The position numbers and the translations under genes were made by a program. The notes beneath the pieces are model-generated. The model was not told where the DNA came from and searched no databases. It worked only from the letters and a program-made list of their open reading frames with translations. Shown one piece after another: positions 25,349 through 33,282 of a stretch of DNA of 64,000 nucleotides (position 1 is the first letter of the stretch; each line of letters opens with the position of its first letter). The DNA is from Panacagrimonas sp052387695 (lineage in GTDB: Bacteria > Pseudomonadota > Gammaproteobacteria > Nevskiales > Nevskiaceae), in contig JBQTIX010000078.1 of NCBI GenBank assembly GCA_052387695.1, positions 25,429 through 89,428 of the forward strand, read 5' to 3'.

Positions 25349-26442
25349 GCGGGCCGTGCCCGCGCCGCCAGCTTCTCGCGCACCAGCTTCTCCAGCGTGT
25401 CCACGAGCTGATCGTTGTGCGCCTTGTGCTTGATCTCGCCGTCCACGTAGATCGAATTGGGATAGCCGCCGGCCACGCCGATGGCGGCCTCACGAGACTC
25501 GCCGGGGCCGTTCACGACGCAGCCGATGACGGCAAGATTGATCGGCTCCTCGATGCCCTCGAAGCGCGATTCCAGTTCGTTCACGACCTTGATCACGTCG
25601 AAATTCTGCCGCGAACAGCTCGGGCAGGCGACCAGGTTGATGCCGCGCGCACGCAGGTGCAGGGATTTCAGGATGTCCCAGCCGACCTTGATCTCCTCCA
25701 CCGGATCGGCGGCCAGCGACACGCGGATGGTGTCGCCAATTCCATCGGCCAGGATCATCCCCAGACCGATCGAGGACTTGACCGCGCCCGCGCGCAGGCC
25801 GCCTGCCTCGGTGATGCCGAGGTGCAGCGGCTGGTCGATCAGCTTTGCGAGCTTGCGGTAGGCCTCGACGGTCATGAAGACCTCGCTGGCCTTGAGCGAG
25901 ACCTTGAAATCCTCGAAGTTGTGCTGCTTGAGAATGTTGATGTGGCGCAGGGCCGACTCCACCAGCGCGTCGGAATTCGGCTCACCATATTTTTCCTGAA
26001 GATCGCCTTCCAGCGACCCGGCATTCACGCCGATCCGGATCGGCACGCCGTGATGCCGCGCACAGGCGACGACCTCCGCGACTTTCCGGTCGCTGCCGAT
26101 GTTGCCCGGGTTGATGCGCAGGCAGTCTGCGCCCATCTCGGCCGCCTTGAGGGCGCATTTGTAATTGAAGTGGATGTCCGCGATCAGCGGCACATAGCCG
26201 ACTTCTTTCTTGATCCTGCCAAAGGCTTCCGCCGCCGCGATCGTCGGCACCGAGACTCTCACGATATCGGCACCGGCCTTCATCGCCGCTCGAATCTGAG
26301 CGACCGTGGCCTCGACGTTCTCGGTGTCGGTGTTGGTCATGGTCTGCACCGAAATCGGCGCATCGCCACCGACCGTCACGCGACCGACCTTGATGCTGCG
26401 GCTGAGGCGTCGCGTGATGCGGTGGGTGGATTTCATCGACAC
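25345..26442 (-). CDS. ispG: (E)-4-hydroxy-3-methylbut-2-enyl-diphosphate synthase
   Basis: This 365-residue iron-sulfur enzyme makes HMBPP from MEcPP in the non-mevalonate isoprenoid pathway. It has the N-terminal VGGDAPISVQTMTNTDT and, in the C-terminal domain, the 4Fe-4S cysteines in VACPSCSRQNFDV and VIGCVVNGPGES. The GTG at 26442 is preceded by AGGA with 9-base spacing; an ATG two codons later is the alternative. It lies between rodZ and hisS, a conserved position. Confidence 0.95.
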   Translation of the reverse strand: MSMKSTHRITRRLSRSIKVGRVTVGGDAPISVQTMTNTDTENVEATVAQIRAAMKAGADIVRVSVPTIAAAEAFGRIKKEVGYVPLIADIHFNYKCALKAAEMGADCLRINPGNIGSDRKVAEVVACARHHGVPIRIGVNAGSLEGDLQEKYGEPNSDALVESALRHINILKQHNFEDFKVSLKASEVFMTVEAYRKLAKLIDQPLHLGITEAGGLRAGAVKSSIGLGMILADGIGDTIRVSLAADPVEEIKVGWDILKSLHLRARGINLVACPSCSRQNFDVIKVVNELESRFEGIEEPINLAVIGCVVNGPGESREAAIGVAGGYPNSIYVDGEIKHKAHNDQLVDTLEKLVREKLAARARPA

Positions 26443-26453
26443 GGAGGACGGTC

Positions 26454-27362
26454 CTAGCGGGCGGCAACCGGCACGCTGAAGCGCGCGGTCGAGTTGCCCT
26501 TCATCACCGCCTTGAGATCGACCGGCTGGCCGCCGAACTGGACTTTCACGCCCGGCGCATTGCCGAGAAAAACGGAGTACGGAGGTCGGCCATCCAGCAC
26601 GCGCTGCTCGCCGGCGCCGATCACGCCCGACAACAGCGCCTTGCCGCTCGCATCCTCCACCCGCGCCCAGGAGATCGCGCTGAACATGAGCACCAATTGC
26701 GTGGCGCTGGCAGCCGGTGCTACGGCCAGTTCCTGCGTGGCGCCATCCGGCGCCGGAGGAGCGGGATCAACCACCGGCGCGGCACCCGCATCAACGGGGG
26801 CACTCGGTGCGGCAGGGTCGATCGGAGGCTCCAGCGGCGGCATCGTGTCGGAAACGACTGGGCTCGCAGGAGTTGCAGCGCCTCCGACGACGGCCGGGTC
26901 TGCGCCCGTCCCCGGCGCCGTCTCCAGGTTTTGCCGCCCGAACCAGATCGCCGCGCTGATCACGATGGCCGCGAGGGGCGCCAGAATCACCAGACGCCGC
27001 GACGATCCTCCCTTCAGCGTGCCCAGATCCCCACCCGAGGCCAGGCGCAAGCGCGCGGGCGAGATCGTCGGCTTGGGCGTGTACGCCGCCTGGTACGCCG
27101 CAATCAGCGGCTCCTCGGCCAGCCCCAGGACTTTCGCGCACTTGCGGTAGTAACCGCGCACGTAGACCGGCTCGATCAACTGATCGAAGGCATCGTTTTC
27201 CAGCGCCTCGATCGCGGTGCGCGCCAGCCGCGTGCGCGATGCGAGTTCGTCCACCGACAGGCGTGCCTTCTGGCGCGCGGTGCGGATGGCCATGCCAGGA
27301 CTGCCGTAGCCGGAAGTGGCGGGAGGGAGGGACGGGGACGCTGGGTTGGTTTCAGGTTTCAT
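26454..27362 (-). CDS. rodZ: Cytoskeleton protein RodZ
   Basis: This 302-residue bitopic membrane protein links MreB filaments to the cell-wall elongation machinery. The N-terminal helix-turn-helix domain (residues 25-95; IRTARQKARLSVDELASRTRL, VYVRGYYRKCAKVLGL) binds MreB in known homologues. A basic stretch precedes one transmembrane helix (LVILAPLAAIVISAAIW, about residues 124-141), then a proline/alanine-rich linker and a C-terminal DUF4115 domain (SWARVEDASGKALLSGVI) in the periplasm. It overlaps the pilF stop as ATGA. Confidence 0.93.
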   Translation of the reverse strand: MKPETNPASPSLPPATSGYGSPGMAIRTARQKARLSVDELASRTRLARTAIEALENDAFDQLIEPVYVRGYYRKCAKVLGLAEEPLIAAYQAAYTPKPTISPARLRLASGGDLGTLKGGSSRRLVILAPLAAIVISAAIWFGRQNLETAPGTGADPAVVGGAATPASPVVSDTMPPLEPPIDPAAPSAPVDAGAAPVVDPAPPAPDGATQELAVAPAASATQLVLMFSAISWARVEDASGKALLSGVIGAGEQRVLDGRPPYSVFLGNAPGVKVQFGGQPVDLKAVMKGNSTARFSVPVAAR

Positions 27363-28162
27363 GACGAAGGAGATGAGGGCGACAGACGGGCGCTCTCTTC
27401 GGACTCCGGGAATTCCATCTTGAGGCGCGCGGCGTAGCGGTCAGCTGCCGCATGGTCGCCCAGCGCAGACTCGGCCTGTGCACCGAGCCAGAGCGTCTCT
27501 GCGGTGGCCGGGCCGACTTTTTCGTAGCGTTGCAGAAAAGCCCGCGTCCGCAGGTGATCCTTGCGTTCGAATGCCAACGAGGCCAGTTGCGCCAGCGCCT
27601 CCGGGTCTTCCGCGCGCAAGGCCAGGGCCTCACGGAAATAGGCATCGGCCCGGTCCAGATCCGGCTCGCGCCGGGCACATACGCCAGCATTGATCCAGGC
27701 CTTCTGCGGCTCGATGTACTTGGGATTTTTCGCGGCCTGAAGGAACTGCTTATCAGCGTCCTTGTAGCGCTTCTGTCCGCACAGGAACACACCGAAATTG
27801 TTGCGCGTGGAGGCGTTGTCAGACTCCAGTTGAAGCGCCTGCTTGTAATGCGTCTCCGCCAGCCCGGCATCGCCGCGTCGTGCGTACACAAAGGCGATCG
27901 AGGATTGCGCCAGCGCGTAGCCGGGATTCTGCGACAGCGCGCGATTGAGCTTTTCCAGCGCCGCATCGAGCTGGCCCTTGCGCATGTAGTCGATGCCGAT
28001 GTCGGTGTTGAGCCGGGCGGCCTCAAGCAGATCGGGTTCGGCGCGCGGCGGCAGCGAGCCCTCCTCGGGAACGGTCACGCAGGCCGCCGTCATGAGCAGG
28101 CCGGCCGCCAGCATGAGAACCAGCGATCGCTGGCCACCGACCAGGGCAGGCGCGTCCCTCAC
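27359..28162 (-). CDS. pilF: Type IV pilus assembly lipoprotein PilF/PilW
   Basis: This 267-residue TPR lipoprotein helps assemble the PilQ secretin in the outer membrane. It has a signal peptide with a probable lipobox (LLMTAAC, residues 22-28) and then TPR motifs: ARLNTDIGIDYMRKGQLDAALEKL, YALAQSSIAFVYARRGDAGLAE, NNFGVFLCGQKRYKDADKQF and NAGVCARREPDLDRADAYF. The start is a GTG at 28162, overlapping the rlmN stop as GTGA. rlmN-pilF-rodZ is the usual order. Confidence 0.93.
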   Translation of the reverse strand: MRDAPALVGGQRSLVLMLAAGLLMTAACVTVPEEGSLPPRAEPDLLEAARLNTDIGIDYMRKGQLDAALEKLNRALSQNPGYALAQSSIAFVYARRGDAGLAETHYKQALQLESDNASTRNNFGVFLCGQKRYKDADKQFLQAAKNPKYIEPQKAWINAGVCARREPDLDRADAYFREALALRAEDPEALAQLASLAFERKDHLRTRAFLQRYEKVGPATAETLWLGAQAESALGDHAAADRYAARLKMEFPESEESARLSPSSPSS

Positions 28163-29370
28163 GCGATTCTCACGGGTATTTCGGACAGCCTTCGCTTCTG
28201 CCTGTTGATGACCTTGCCGACCAGTTGGCCGCAGGCGGCGTCGATGTCATCGCCGCGCGTCTTGCGCGTCGTCGCGAGGATATTCTTGGCCCGCAGAATG
28301 CCGGCAAAGCGCTCGATCGCCTCGGGCGTGGAGCGCCGGTAGCGCGTCTCCGGAAACGGGTTGAAGGGAATGAGGTTGACCTTGGCCGGCATGCCGTTGA
28401 GCAGCTTCGCGAGGTCCCTGGCCAGCGCCGCGGAATCGTTGATCCCGTCGAGCATCACGTACTCGTAGACCACGTGCATCTTGTGGTTGCGACCAAGGGT
28501 GTAGCGCCGGCAGGCGTCCATCAGCTCGGCAATCGGATACTTGCGATTGATCGGCACCAGCTCGTTGCGCAATTCATCGTTGGCGGCGTGCAGCGACACG
28601 GCCAGCGCCGTGTCGACATCCTCGCGCAGGCGGTCGATGAAGGGCACCAGGCCCGAGGTCGAGACCGTCACTCGGCGCTTTGAAAGTCCGAAGCCGAAAT
28701 CATCCTGCAGGATCCGGATCGCCGGCAGCACCGCGTTGTAGTTGGCCAGCGGCTCGCCCATCCCCATGAACACGACGTTGGAGATGACCCGCTCGTTCTG
28801 GAAATCGCTGCCGAGCGCCTTGGCCGCAAACCACACCTGGGCGACGATGGCCGCGGTGTCGAGATTGCCGTTGAAGCCCTGCTGCGCCGTGGAGCAGAAC
28901 GAGCAGTCCATCGCGCAACCGATCTGCGAGGAGATGCACAGGGTGCCTCGGTCGGCTTCGGGAATGAATACGGTCTCGATGGCCTGGCCCACCGATCGCC
29001 CCGAACCCGTGGCCGGGTCCACGCGCAAGACCCATTTGCGCGTCCCATCCACCGACTGCTGCTCCGTCACCAACTCCGGCGGCCTGATCTCGAAGCTCGC
29101 TGCCAGCCGCTCGCGGAAGTCCTTGGCCAGATTGCTCATGGCGCCAAAATCGTCCACCCCGCGGCGGTAGATCCACTGCATGATCTGGTCGGCGCGCCAG
29201 GGCTTTTCGCCAATGGCGGCGAACTGCTCCCGCAGGCGCTCGCGGTCGAGGCCAAACAGGTTGGTCTTGGTGAGGCACGAGATTGAATTTTGCGAAGCGA
29301 AAGACGACGGGAGGCGTGACGGGTTCGCGACGACCGGCCCTGTCTCACCCCTCTCGTTCCTCTGCTTCAT
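28159..29370 (-). CDS. rlmN: Dual-specificity RNA methyltransferase RlmN
   Basis: This radical-SAM enzyme methylates C2 of A2503 in 23S rRNA and A37 in some tRNAs. The cluster-binding CxxxCxxC motif is in GCAMDCSFCSTAQQGF, the methyl-carrying cysteine is the C-terminal one in DDIDAACGQLVGKV, and a conserved segment reads NVVFMGMGEPLANY. The start is uncertain. The conserved domain begins at TKTNLFGLDRERL with no start codon nearby, so the ATG at 29370 after GAGGCGC was taken, giving 403 residues and about 35 extra N-terminal residues. ndk lies upstream, pilF overlaps downstream. Confidence 0.94.
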   Translation of the reverse strand: MKQRNERGETGPVVANPSRLPSSFASQNSISCLTKTNLFGLDRERLREQFAAIGEKPWRADQIMQWIYRRGVDDFGAMSNLAKDFRERLAASFEIRPPELVTEQQSVDGTRKWVLRVDPATGSGRSVGQAIETVFIPEADRGTLCISSQIGCAMDCSFCSTAQQGFNGNLDTAAIVAQVWFAAKALGSDFQNERVISNVVFMGMGEPLANYNAVLPAIRILQDDFGFGLSKRRVTVSTSGLVPFIDRLREDVDTALAVSLHAANDELRNELVPINRKYPIAELMDACRRYTLGRNHKMHVVYEYVMLDGINDSAALARDLAKLLNGMPAKVNLIPFNPFPETRYRRSTPEAIERFAGILRAKNILATTRKTRGDDIDAACGQLVGKVINRQKRRLSEIPVRIA

Positions 29371-29400
29371 CTGCGCCTCACGCCTCACGCCTCTGGCCCT

Positions 29401-29832
29401 TCACCGCGTCCGCGGGCACAGCTCGGTGACGCGGAAGAAATAGCTGATCTCGCGCGCGGCATTCTCGACGCTGTCCGAGCCGTGCACGGAATTTTCGTCG
29501 ATGGAATCGGCGAAATCGGCGCGGATAGTTCCCGGCGCCGCTTTCTTGGGATCGGTGGCGCCCATGATGTCGCGATGACGGGACACCGCGTCCTCGCCTT
29601 CGAGCACCTGGATGATGACCGGCCCGCTGATCATGAATTTGATCAGATCCTTGAAGAACGGGCGGGCACTGTGCACCTCGTAGAAGCCGCCGGCCTCCTT
29701 TTCGGTGAGATGTTTCATGCGCGCGGCAACGATCTTGAGTCCGGCCTGCTCGAAGCGGGCGTAGATCGCGCCAATAACGTTCTTGGCAACCGCGTCGGGC
29801 TTGATGATGGAAAGCGTGCGTTCTACCGCCAT
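29401..29832 (-). CDS. ndk: Nucleoside diphosphate kinase
   Basis: This 143-residue enzyme balances nucleoside triphosphate pools by transferring the gamma phosphate through a histidine. It has the start VERTLSIIKPDAVAKNVIGAI, the conserved segment GPVIIQVLEGEDAVSRHRDIMGATDP, and the active-site histidine near residue 117 in SVHGSDSVENAAREI. Length and motifs are normal. It is the first gene of the rlmN-to-der run. Confidence 0.96.
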   Translation of the reverse strand: MAVERTLSIIKPDAVAKNVIGAIYARFEQAGLKIVAARMKHLTEKEAGGFYEVHSARPFFKDLIKFMISGPVIIQVLEGEDAVSRHRDIMGATDPKKAAPGTIRADFADSIDENSVHGSDSVENAAREISYFFRVTELCPRTR

Positions 29833-29947
29833 GAGCTGTGGTTCCTGCTGATTTTACGGGGGATTTGCGGGCTTCCGGAGGTGGAGGCCGCAGAAAAGCG
29901 CGTGAGTTTAACGGTCCATGCCGCACTGCGGCAATTGATATCGGCAG

Positions 29948-30119
29948 CGGGTAGTGCATCAGTTTGAATCCCGTTCGCACCGAGTAGCGCCATTGCGGAG
30001 CAATGCCGCGTATCGAGGTGCCGGGCATGCCCGATACGTGACGCTTCCCTCGATACGCCAGGCTTCGCCGGCTACTCGGGCCGAACGGGGTTCTGGAATT
30101 CAAACTGATGCACTACCCG
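29948..30119. repeat. Non-coding element with 22-bp perfect terminal inverted repeats
   Basis: The left end (29948-29969) contains GGGTAGTGCATCAGTTTGAA and the right end (30098-30119) is its exact reverse complement over 22 bp. Inside, 29972-29988 pairs with 30071-30087 with two mismatches, so most of the 172 bp could fold as one long stem. Smaller palindromes (CATTGC-GGA-GCAATG and CGGGCATGCCCG) lie at the centre. No gene is present. It lies in the 426-bp gap between ndk and the divergent sigma factor gene; nothing else was recognised in that gap. Confidence 0.8.
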
Positions 30120-30258
30120 GTAGCGGGCCACTGACGGTCCGATTCGGCGAACGCTCGTCATCGACGCCCGTCCGATCGATGCCACGTCCGGAAATCTTCA
30201 CTTGCCGGTGCTGGTGCACGCCCGTAGTCTCGATGCAGGGAGTCGTCGGGAGCGGCAA

Positions 30259-30813
30259 ATGGGCAAGGTGACCGCAGTGATCGAGGGCGCGTCTGCGGAC
30301 AGCGGACCGCCTCTGGCTGAACTATGGGGCGCCGCCTACGAGGACCTCAAGCAACTCGCCCGATCGCGCCTGCGCCGCCGTGGCCCGATGACCATGCTCG
30401 ATACCACCGCCTTGGTCAACGAATCCTATCTGCGCCTGGCGGCACGCGGGCAGTCCCACGTGCACGTCGGTTCGCGCGGGCAATTCCTGGCCTATGCCTC
30501 GCGCGTCATGCGTTCGATCATCGTGGACCTTGCCCGTGAGCGGGCGGCGGAAATGCACGGCGGCGGAATCGACAAGCTGACGATCAACTCGCGGATCGTG
30601 ATCGGCCCGTCCGGAGAAGCGGATCCAGTGAAGGTCCACGATGCTCTACTGTCGCTGGAGACGCTCGATCCGCGCCTGGCCGAAGTCGTGCAGATGCGGT
30701 ATTTCGGAGGACTGACTGATGCGGAGGTCTCCGAAGCACTCGGTCTCAGCGAGAGAACCGTGCGTCGCAATTGGGAAAAAGCCCGCGCCATCCTGCGCAC
30801 GATGCTGGAATGA
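30259..30813 (+). CDS. ECF-type RNA polymerase sigma factor, orphan
   Basis: This 184-residue sigma factor has a region 2 with YEDLKQLARSRLRRRGPMT, TTALVNESYLRLA and FLAYASRVMRSIIVDLARERAA, and a region 4 with LDPRLAEVVQMRYFGGLTDAEVSEALGLSERTVRRNWEKAR (quoted in parts by its key residues: the second helix is TDAEVSEALGLSERTVRR). This is the ECF branch that often precedes a serine/threonine kinase gene. No kinase or anti-sigma gene follows here, so its control is unknown. The ATG at 30259 is chosen because GGGAG precedes it by 6 bases. Confidence 0.88.
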   Translation: MGKVTAVIEGASADSGPPLAELWGAAYEDLKQLARSRLRRRGPMTMLDTTALVNESYLRLAARGQSHVHVGSRGQFLAYASRVMRSIIVDLARERAAEMHGGGIDKLTINSRIVIGPSGEADPVKVHDALLSLETLDPRLAEVVQMRYFGGLTDAEVSEALGLSERTVRRNWEKARAILRTMLE

Positions 30814-30819
30814 CCGCGG

Positions 30820-30843
30820 GACGGCGCCAGCGCCGGCGCCGTC
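30820..30843 (+). terminator. Hairpin directly after the sigma factor gene
   Basis: GACGGCGCC (30820-30828) and GGCGCCGTC (30835-30843) form a perfect 9-bp stem with a 6-base loop, seven bases past the stop codon. No T tract follows, so it may be a weak terminator or a transcript-stabilising hairpin. The 260 bp after it, up to dihydroorotase, show no gene. Confidence 0.45.
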
Positions 30844-31102
30844 TCGCGAATCGCCGCATGCCAGCAAGAAGTACGACCCGATCAGCGGCGCCGAGGGGAG
30901 TCAGCCGCACCGTCATCGTCACGGTATGGCCCACGACCACACCGGCAGTCGAGAATCGGCCACGGGCTTCGGCGGCCCGGTGCAGCAGGTCACCCTCGGA
31001 ATTTGATTTCGCCGACCCCGCGATCGTCCCCCGACACCGGCATCTCCGCAGGCACAGCCGGGAGCCGTAAACTCCGCGTCATCCCGCACCGATGGCCCGG
31101 CC

Positions 31103-32437
31103 ATGTCGAACCAACTCATCACCAACGCCCGCATCGTCAACGACGGCAAGACGTTTGAAGGCGACCTGCTGATCCGCGGCGAGCGGATCGAAAAGATCGC
31201 CCCTTCGATCACCGCACCCGTCGGCGTGCCGGTTCTGGATGCGCGCGGACGCCTGCTGATTCCCGGGATGATCGATGACCAGGTGCACTTCCGCGAACCG
31301 GGCCTCACGCACAAGGGCGATCTGCTGAGCGAGTCTGCGGCCGCGGTGGCAGGCGGCGTCACCTCCTTCATGGACATGCCCAACAACGTGCCGGCGATCA
31401 CCACGCGCAAGCTGCTCGCCGGGAAGTACGAGCACGCGCGCGGCCGCTGCCACGCCAACTACGCGTTCTATTTCGGCGGCGCCAACGACAACCTCGAAGA
31501 GATCGCGGCACTCCAACCCGATGAAGCCTGCGCACTCAAAGTCTTCATGGGCGCTTCGACCGGCAACATGCTGGTGGACGATCCCAGGACGCTCGAAGGC
31601 ATCTTCCAGCGATCCCGCCTCATGGTAGTGACGCACTGCGAGGACACACCGACGATCCTGAAGAACGAGCAGGCCGCGCGCGAGAAATACGGCGAGAAGG
31701 TGCCCTGGGAGGAGCATCCGCGCATCCGCTCGGCCGAGGCCTGCTACACGTCCACCGAGCTGGCCGTGAGCCTCGCGAAGAAATACAACGCGCGCCTGCA
31801 CGTGCTGCACCTGACCACGGCGCGCGAGCTGAGCTTCTTCACGCCGGGTCCGATCGCGGGCAAGCGCATCACCGTCGAAGCCTGCATGCATCACCTGCTG
31901 CTGGACGATTCGCTCTACGCCACGCGCGGCAGCCAGATCAAATGCAATCCGGCCATCAAGACGCCGGCCGATCGCGCGGCGCTGGTCCGCGCGGTGATGG
32001 AGGATCGCATCGACGTCATCGCTACCGATCACGCGCCGCACACCTGGGAAGAGAAGAGCCGCGACTACTTCAAGGCACCGTCGGGGCTGCCGCTGGTGCA
32101 ACACGTGCTGCTCATGGGCTTTGCGCTGGTGAAGGCCGGCGAGCTGGACTTGCATACGCTGGTGCGCAAGACCAGCCACGCGGTGGCCGAGTTGTTTGGC
32201 GTGCGCGATCGCGGTTACATCCGCGAAGGGGCGTTCGCGGACCTCGCGCTGATCGACGACTCCGCGACCACGACGGTGCGGCAGGAAGACGTGCTGTACA
32301 AGTGCGGCTGGTCACCGCTGGAAGGCATGAGTTTTCCCGCGCGGGTCGACGCGACCTGGGTCAATGGTGCGCTCGCCTGGGACGGTGCGAAGGTCTCCAC
32401 GCCGCTTGGGGAGCGGCTGCGATTTGCGGTCTCCTGA
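31103..32437 (+). CDS. pyrC: Dihydroorotase, class I amidohydrolase type
   Basis: This 444-residue cytoplasmic amidohydrolase should close carbamoyl-aspartate to dihydroorotate in pyrimidine synthesis. Motifs are the metal site DQVHFREPG, SFMDMPNN, a lysine in ALKVFMGAS in the bridging carbamate position, metal histidines in VTHCED and HVLHLTT, and the catalytic ATDHAPHTWEEK. The length fits the class I (Bacillus-type) enzyme, not the 350-residue class II E. coli PyrC. Hydantoinase and allantoinase are relatives, but the HFREPG and DMPNN motifs favour dihydroorotase. tag follows after 4 bp. Confidence 0.9.
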   Translation: MSNQLITNARIVNDGKTFEGDLLIRGERIEKIAPSITAPVGVPVLDARGRLLIPGMIDDQVHFREPGLTHKGDLLSESAAAVAGGVTSFMDMPNNVPAITTRKLLAGKYEHARGRCHANYAFYFGGANDNLEEIAALQPDEACALKVFMGASTGNMLVDDPRTLEGIFQRSRLMVVTHCEDTPTILKNEQAAREKYGEKVPWEEHPRIRSAEACYTSTELAVSLAKKYNARLHVLHLTTARELSFFTPGPIAGKRITVEACMHHLLLDDSLYATRGSQIKCNPAIKTPADRAALVRAVMEDRIDVIATDHAPHTWEEKSRDYFKAPSGLPLVQHVLLMGFALVKAGELDLHTLVRKTSHAVAELFGVRDRGYIREGAFADLALIDDSATTTVRQEDVLYKCGWSPLEGMSFPARVDATWVNGALAWDGAKVSTPLGERLRFAVS

Positions 32438-32441
32438 TCGC

Positions 32442-33020
32442 ATGACCCAGCAAAACCTGCCTCGCTGCGGCTGGTGCCTCGGATCGCCCGCGTATATCGC
32501 CTACCACGACGAAGAATGGGGCCAGCCGCAGCACGACGATCGGGTGCTGTTCGAGTTCCTGATTCTCGAAGGCGCGCAGGCGGGCTTGTCCTGGAGCACG
32601 ATCCTCAACAAGCGCGACGGTTATCGGCGTGCGTTTGCAGGCTTTGATGCCGCCAAGCTCGCCCGCTGGTCGGATGCCTGCGTCGAGAAGGCTTTGCTCG
32701 ATCCCGGCATTGTGCGCAACCGGCTCAAGGTGGCTTCGGTGCGGACCAACGCACGGGCGTTTCTGGAGGTGCAGCGCGAATTCGGCAGCTTCGACACCTA
32801 CCTGTGGCGCTGGGTGGACGACCATCCGCTGCTAAATCGCTGGCAGGCCCTCAACGAAGTGCCGCCGAAAACCGATCTGTCCGATCGAATCAGCAAGGAT
32901 CTGCTCAAGCGCGGATTCAAGTTCGCCGGCAGCACCATCGTTTACGCCTACTGCCAGGCGATGGGCGTGGTCAACGATCACCTCGTGAGCTGCCACCGGC
33001 ACCCCGAATATCGGGGCTGA
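32442..33020 (+). CDS. tag: DNA-3-methyladenine glycosylase I
   Basis: This 192-residue enzyme removes 3-methyladenine from alkylated DNA. The zinc-binding residues typical of Tag are visible: a cysteine in RCGWC near the N-terminus, the histidine in YHDEEWG, and the C-terminal pair in HLVSCHRHPEY. The active-site region LFEFLILEGAQAGLSWSTILNKR is conserved. The ATG at 32442 lies 4 bp after the dihydroorotase stop, so the two are probably co-transcribed, although their functions are unrelated. Confidence 0.95.
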   Translation: MTQQNLPRCGWCLGSPAYIAYHDEEWGQPQHDDRVLFEFLILEGAQAGLSWSTILNKRDGYRRAFAGFDAAKLARWSDACVEKALLDPGIVRNRLKVASVRTNARAFLEVQREFGSFDTYLWRWVDDHPLLNRWQALNEVPPKTDLSDRISKDLLKRGFKFAGSTIVYAYCQAMGVVNDHLVSCHRHPEYRG

Positions 33021-33067
33021 CCCACTGGTAAATTGAGCTTGCCGACGCGCGGCCGCAACGCGGCCTC

Positions 33068-33138
33068 GTTATTGATCCGGCCACAATCGAGTTGAACTCG
33101 ACGATGCAAACGCAGGTCGGTGTGACCGGATCAATAAC
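33068..33138. repeat. Long hairpin 1 of a paired inverted-repeat region
   Basis: The arms GTTATTGATCCGGCCACA (33068-33085) and TGTGACCGGATCAATAAC (33121-33138) pair over 18 bp with one mismatch. The loop contains its own hairpin, TCGAGT-TGA-ACTCGA. It follows tag and precedes a second hairpin with related arms. No protein is encoded here. Confidence 0.75.
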
Positions 33139-33153
33139 CCAACATGTCTCTGT

Positions 33154-33243
33154 GTTATTGAGGCGGCCAGCGCCAATCTCGTCGATCGATGGGACCCCTA
33201 CCCGCTCGCGCATTTTCAAGTGCATAGTGGCCGTCTCAATAAC
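33154..33243. repeat. Long hairpin 2 of a paired inverted-repeat region
   Basis: The arms GTTATTGAGGCGGCCA (33154-33169) and TGGCCGTCTCAATAAC (33228-33243) pair over 16 bp with one mismatch around a 58-base loop. The arm core GTTATTGA...CGGCCA is shared with hairpin 1, so four related copies occur in 176 bp. It ends 39 bp before the metallophosphoesterase start codon and may lie in its leader. Confidence 0.75.
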
Positions 33244-33282
33244 ATCGTCTCCGGACCCGGCGTCGAACAAGAGGAGATCATC

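Noticed and set aside
30814..31102. Possible remnant of a kinase or anti-sigma gene after the sigma factor
   Set aside because: All frames were read by eye and no kinase, transmembrane or zinc-finger anti-sigma motif was found.
31079..32179. 366-codon minus-strand frame opposite dihydroorotase
   Set aside because: Dihydroorotase is certain from its motifs on the plus strand; the opposite frame is a GC-bias shadow.
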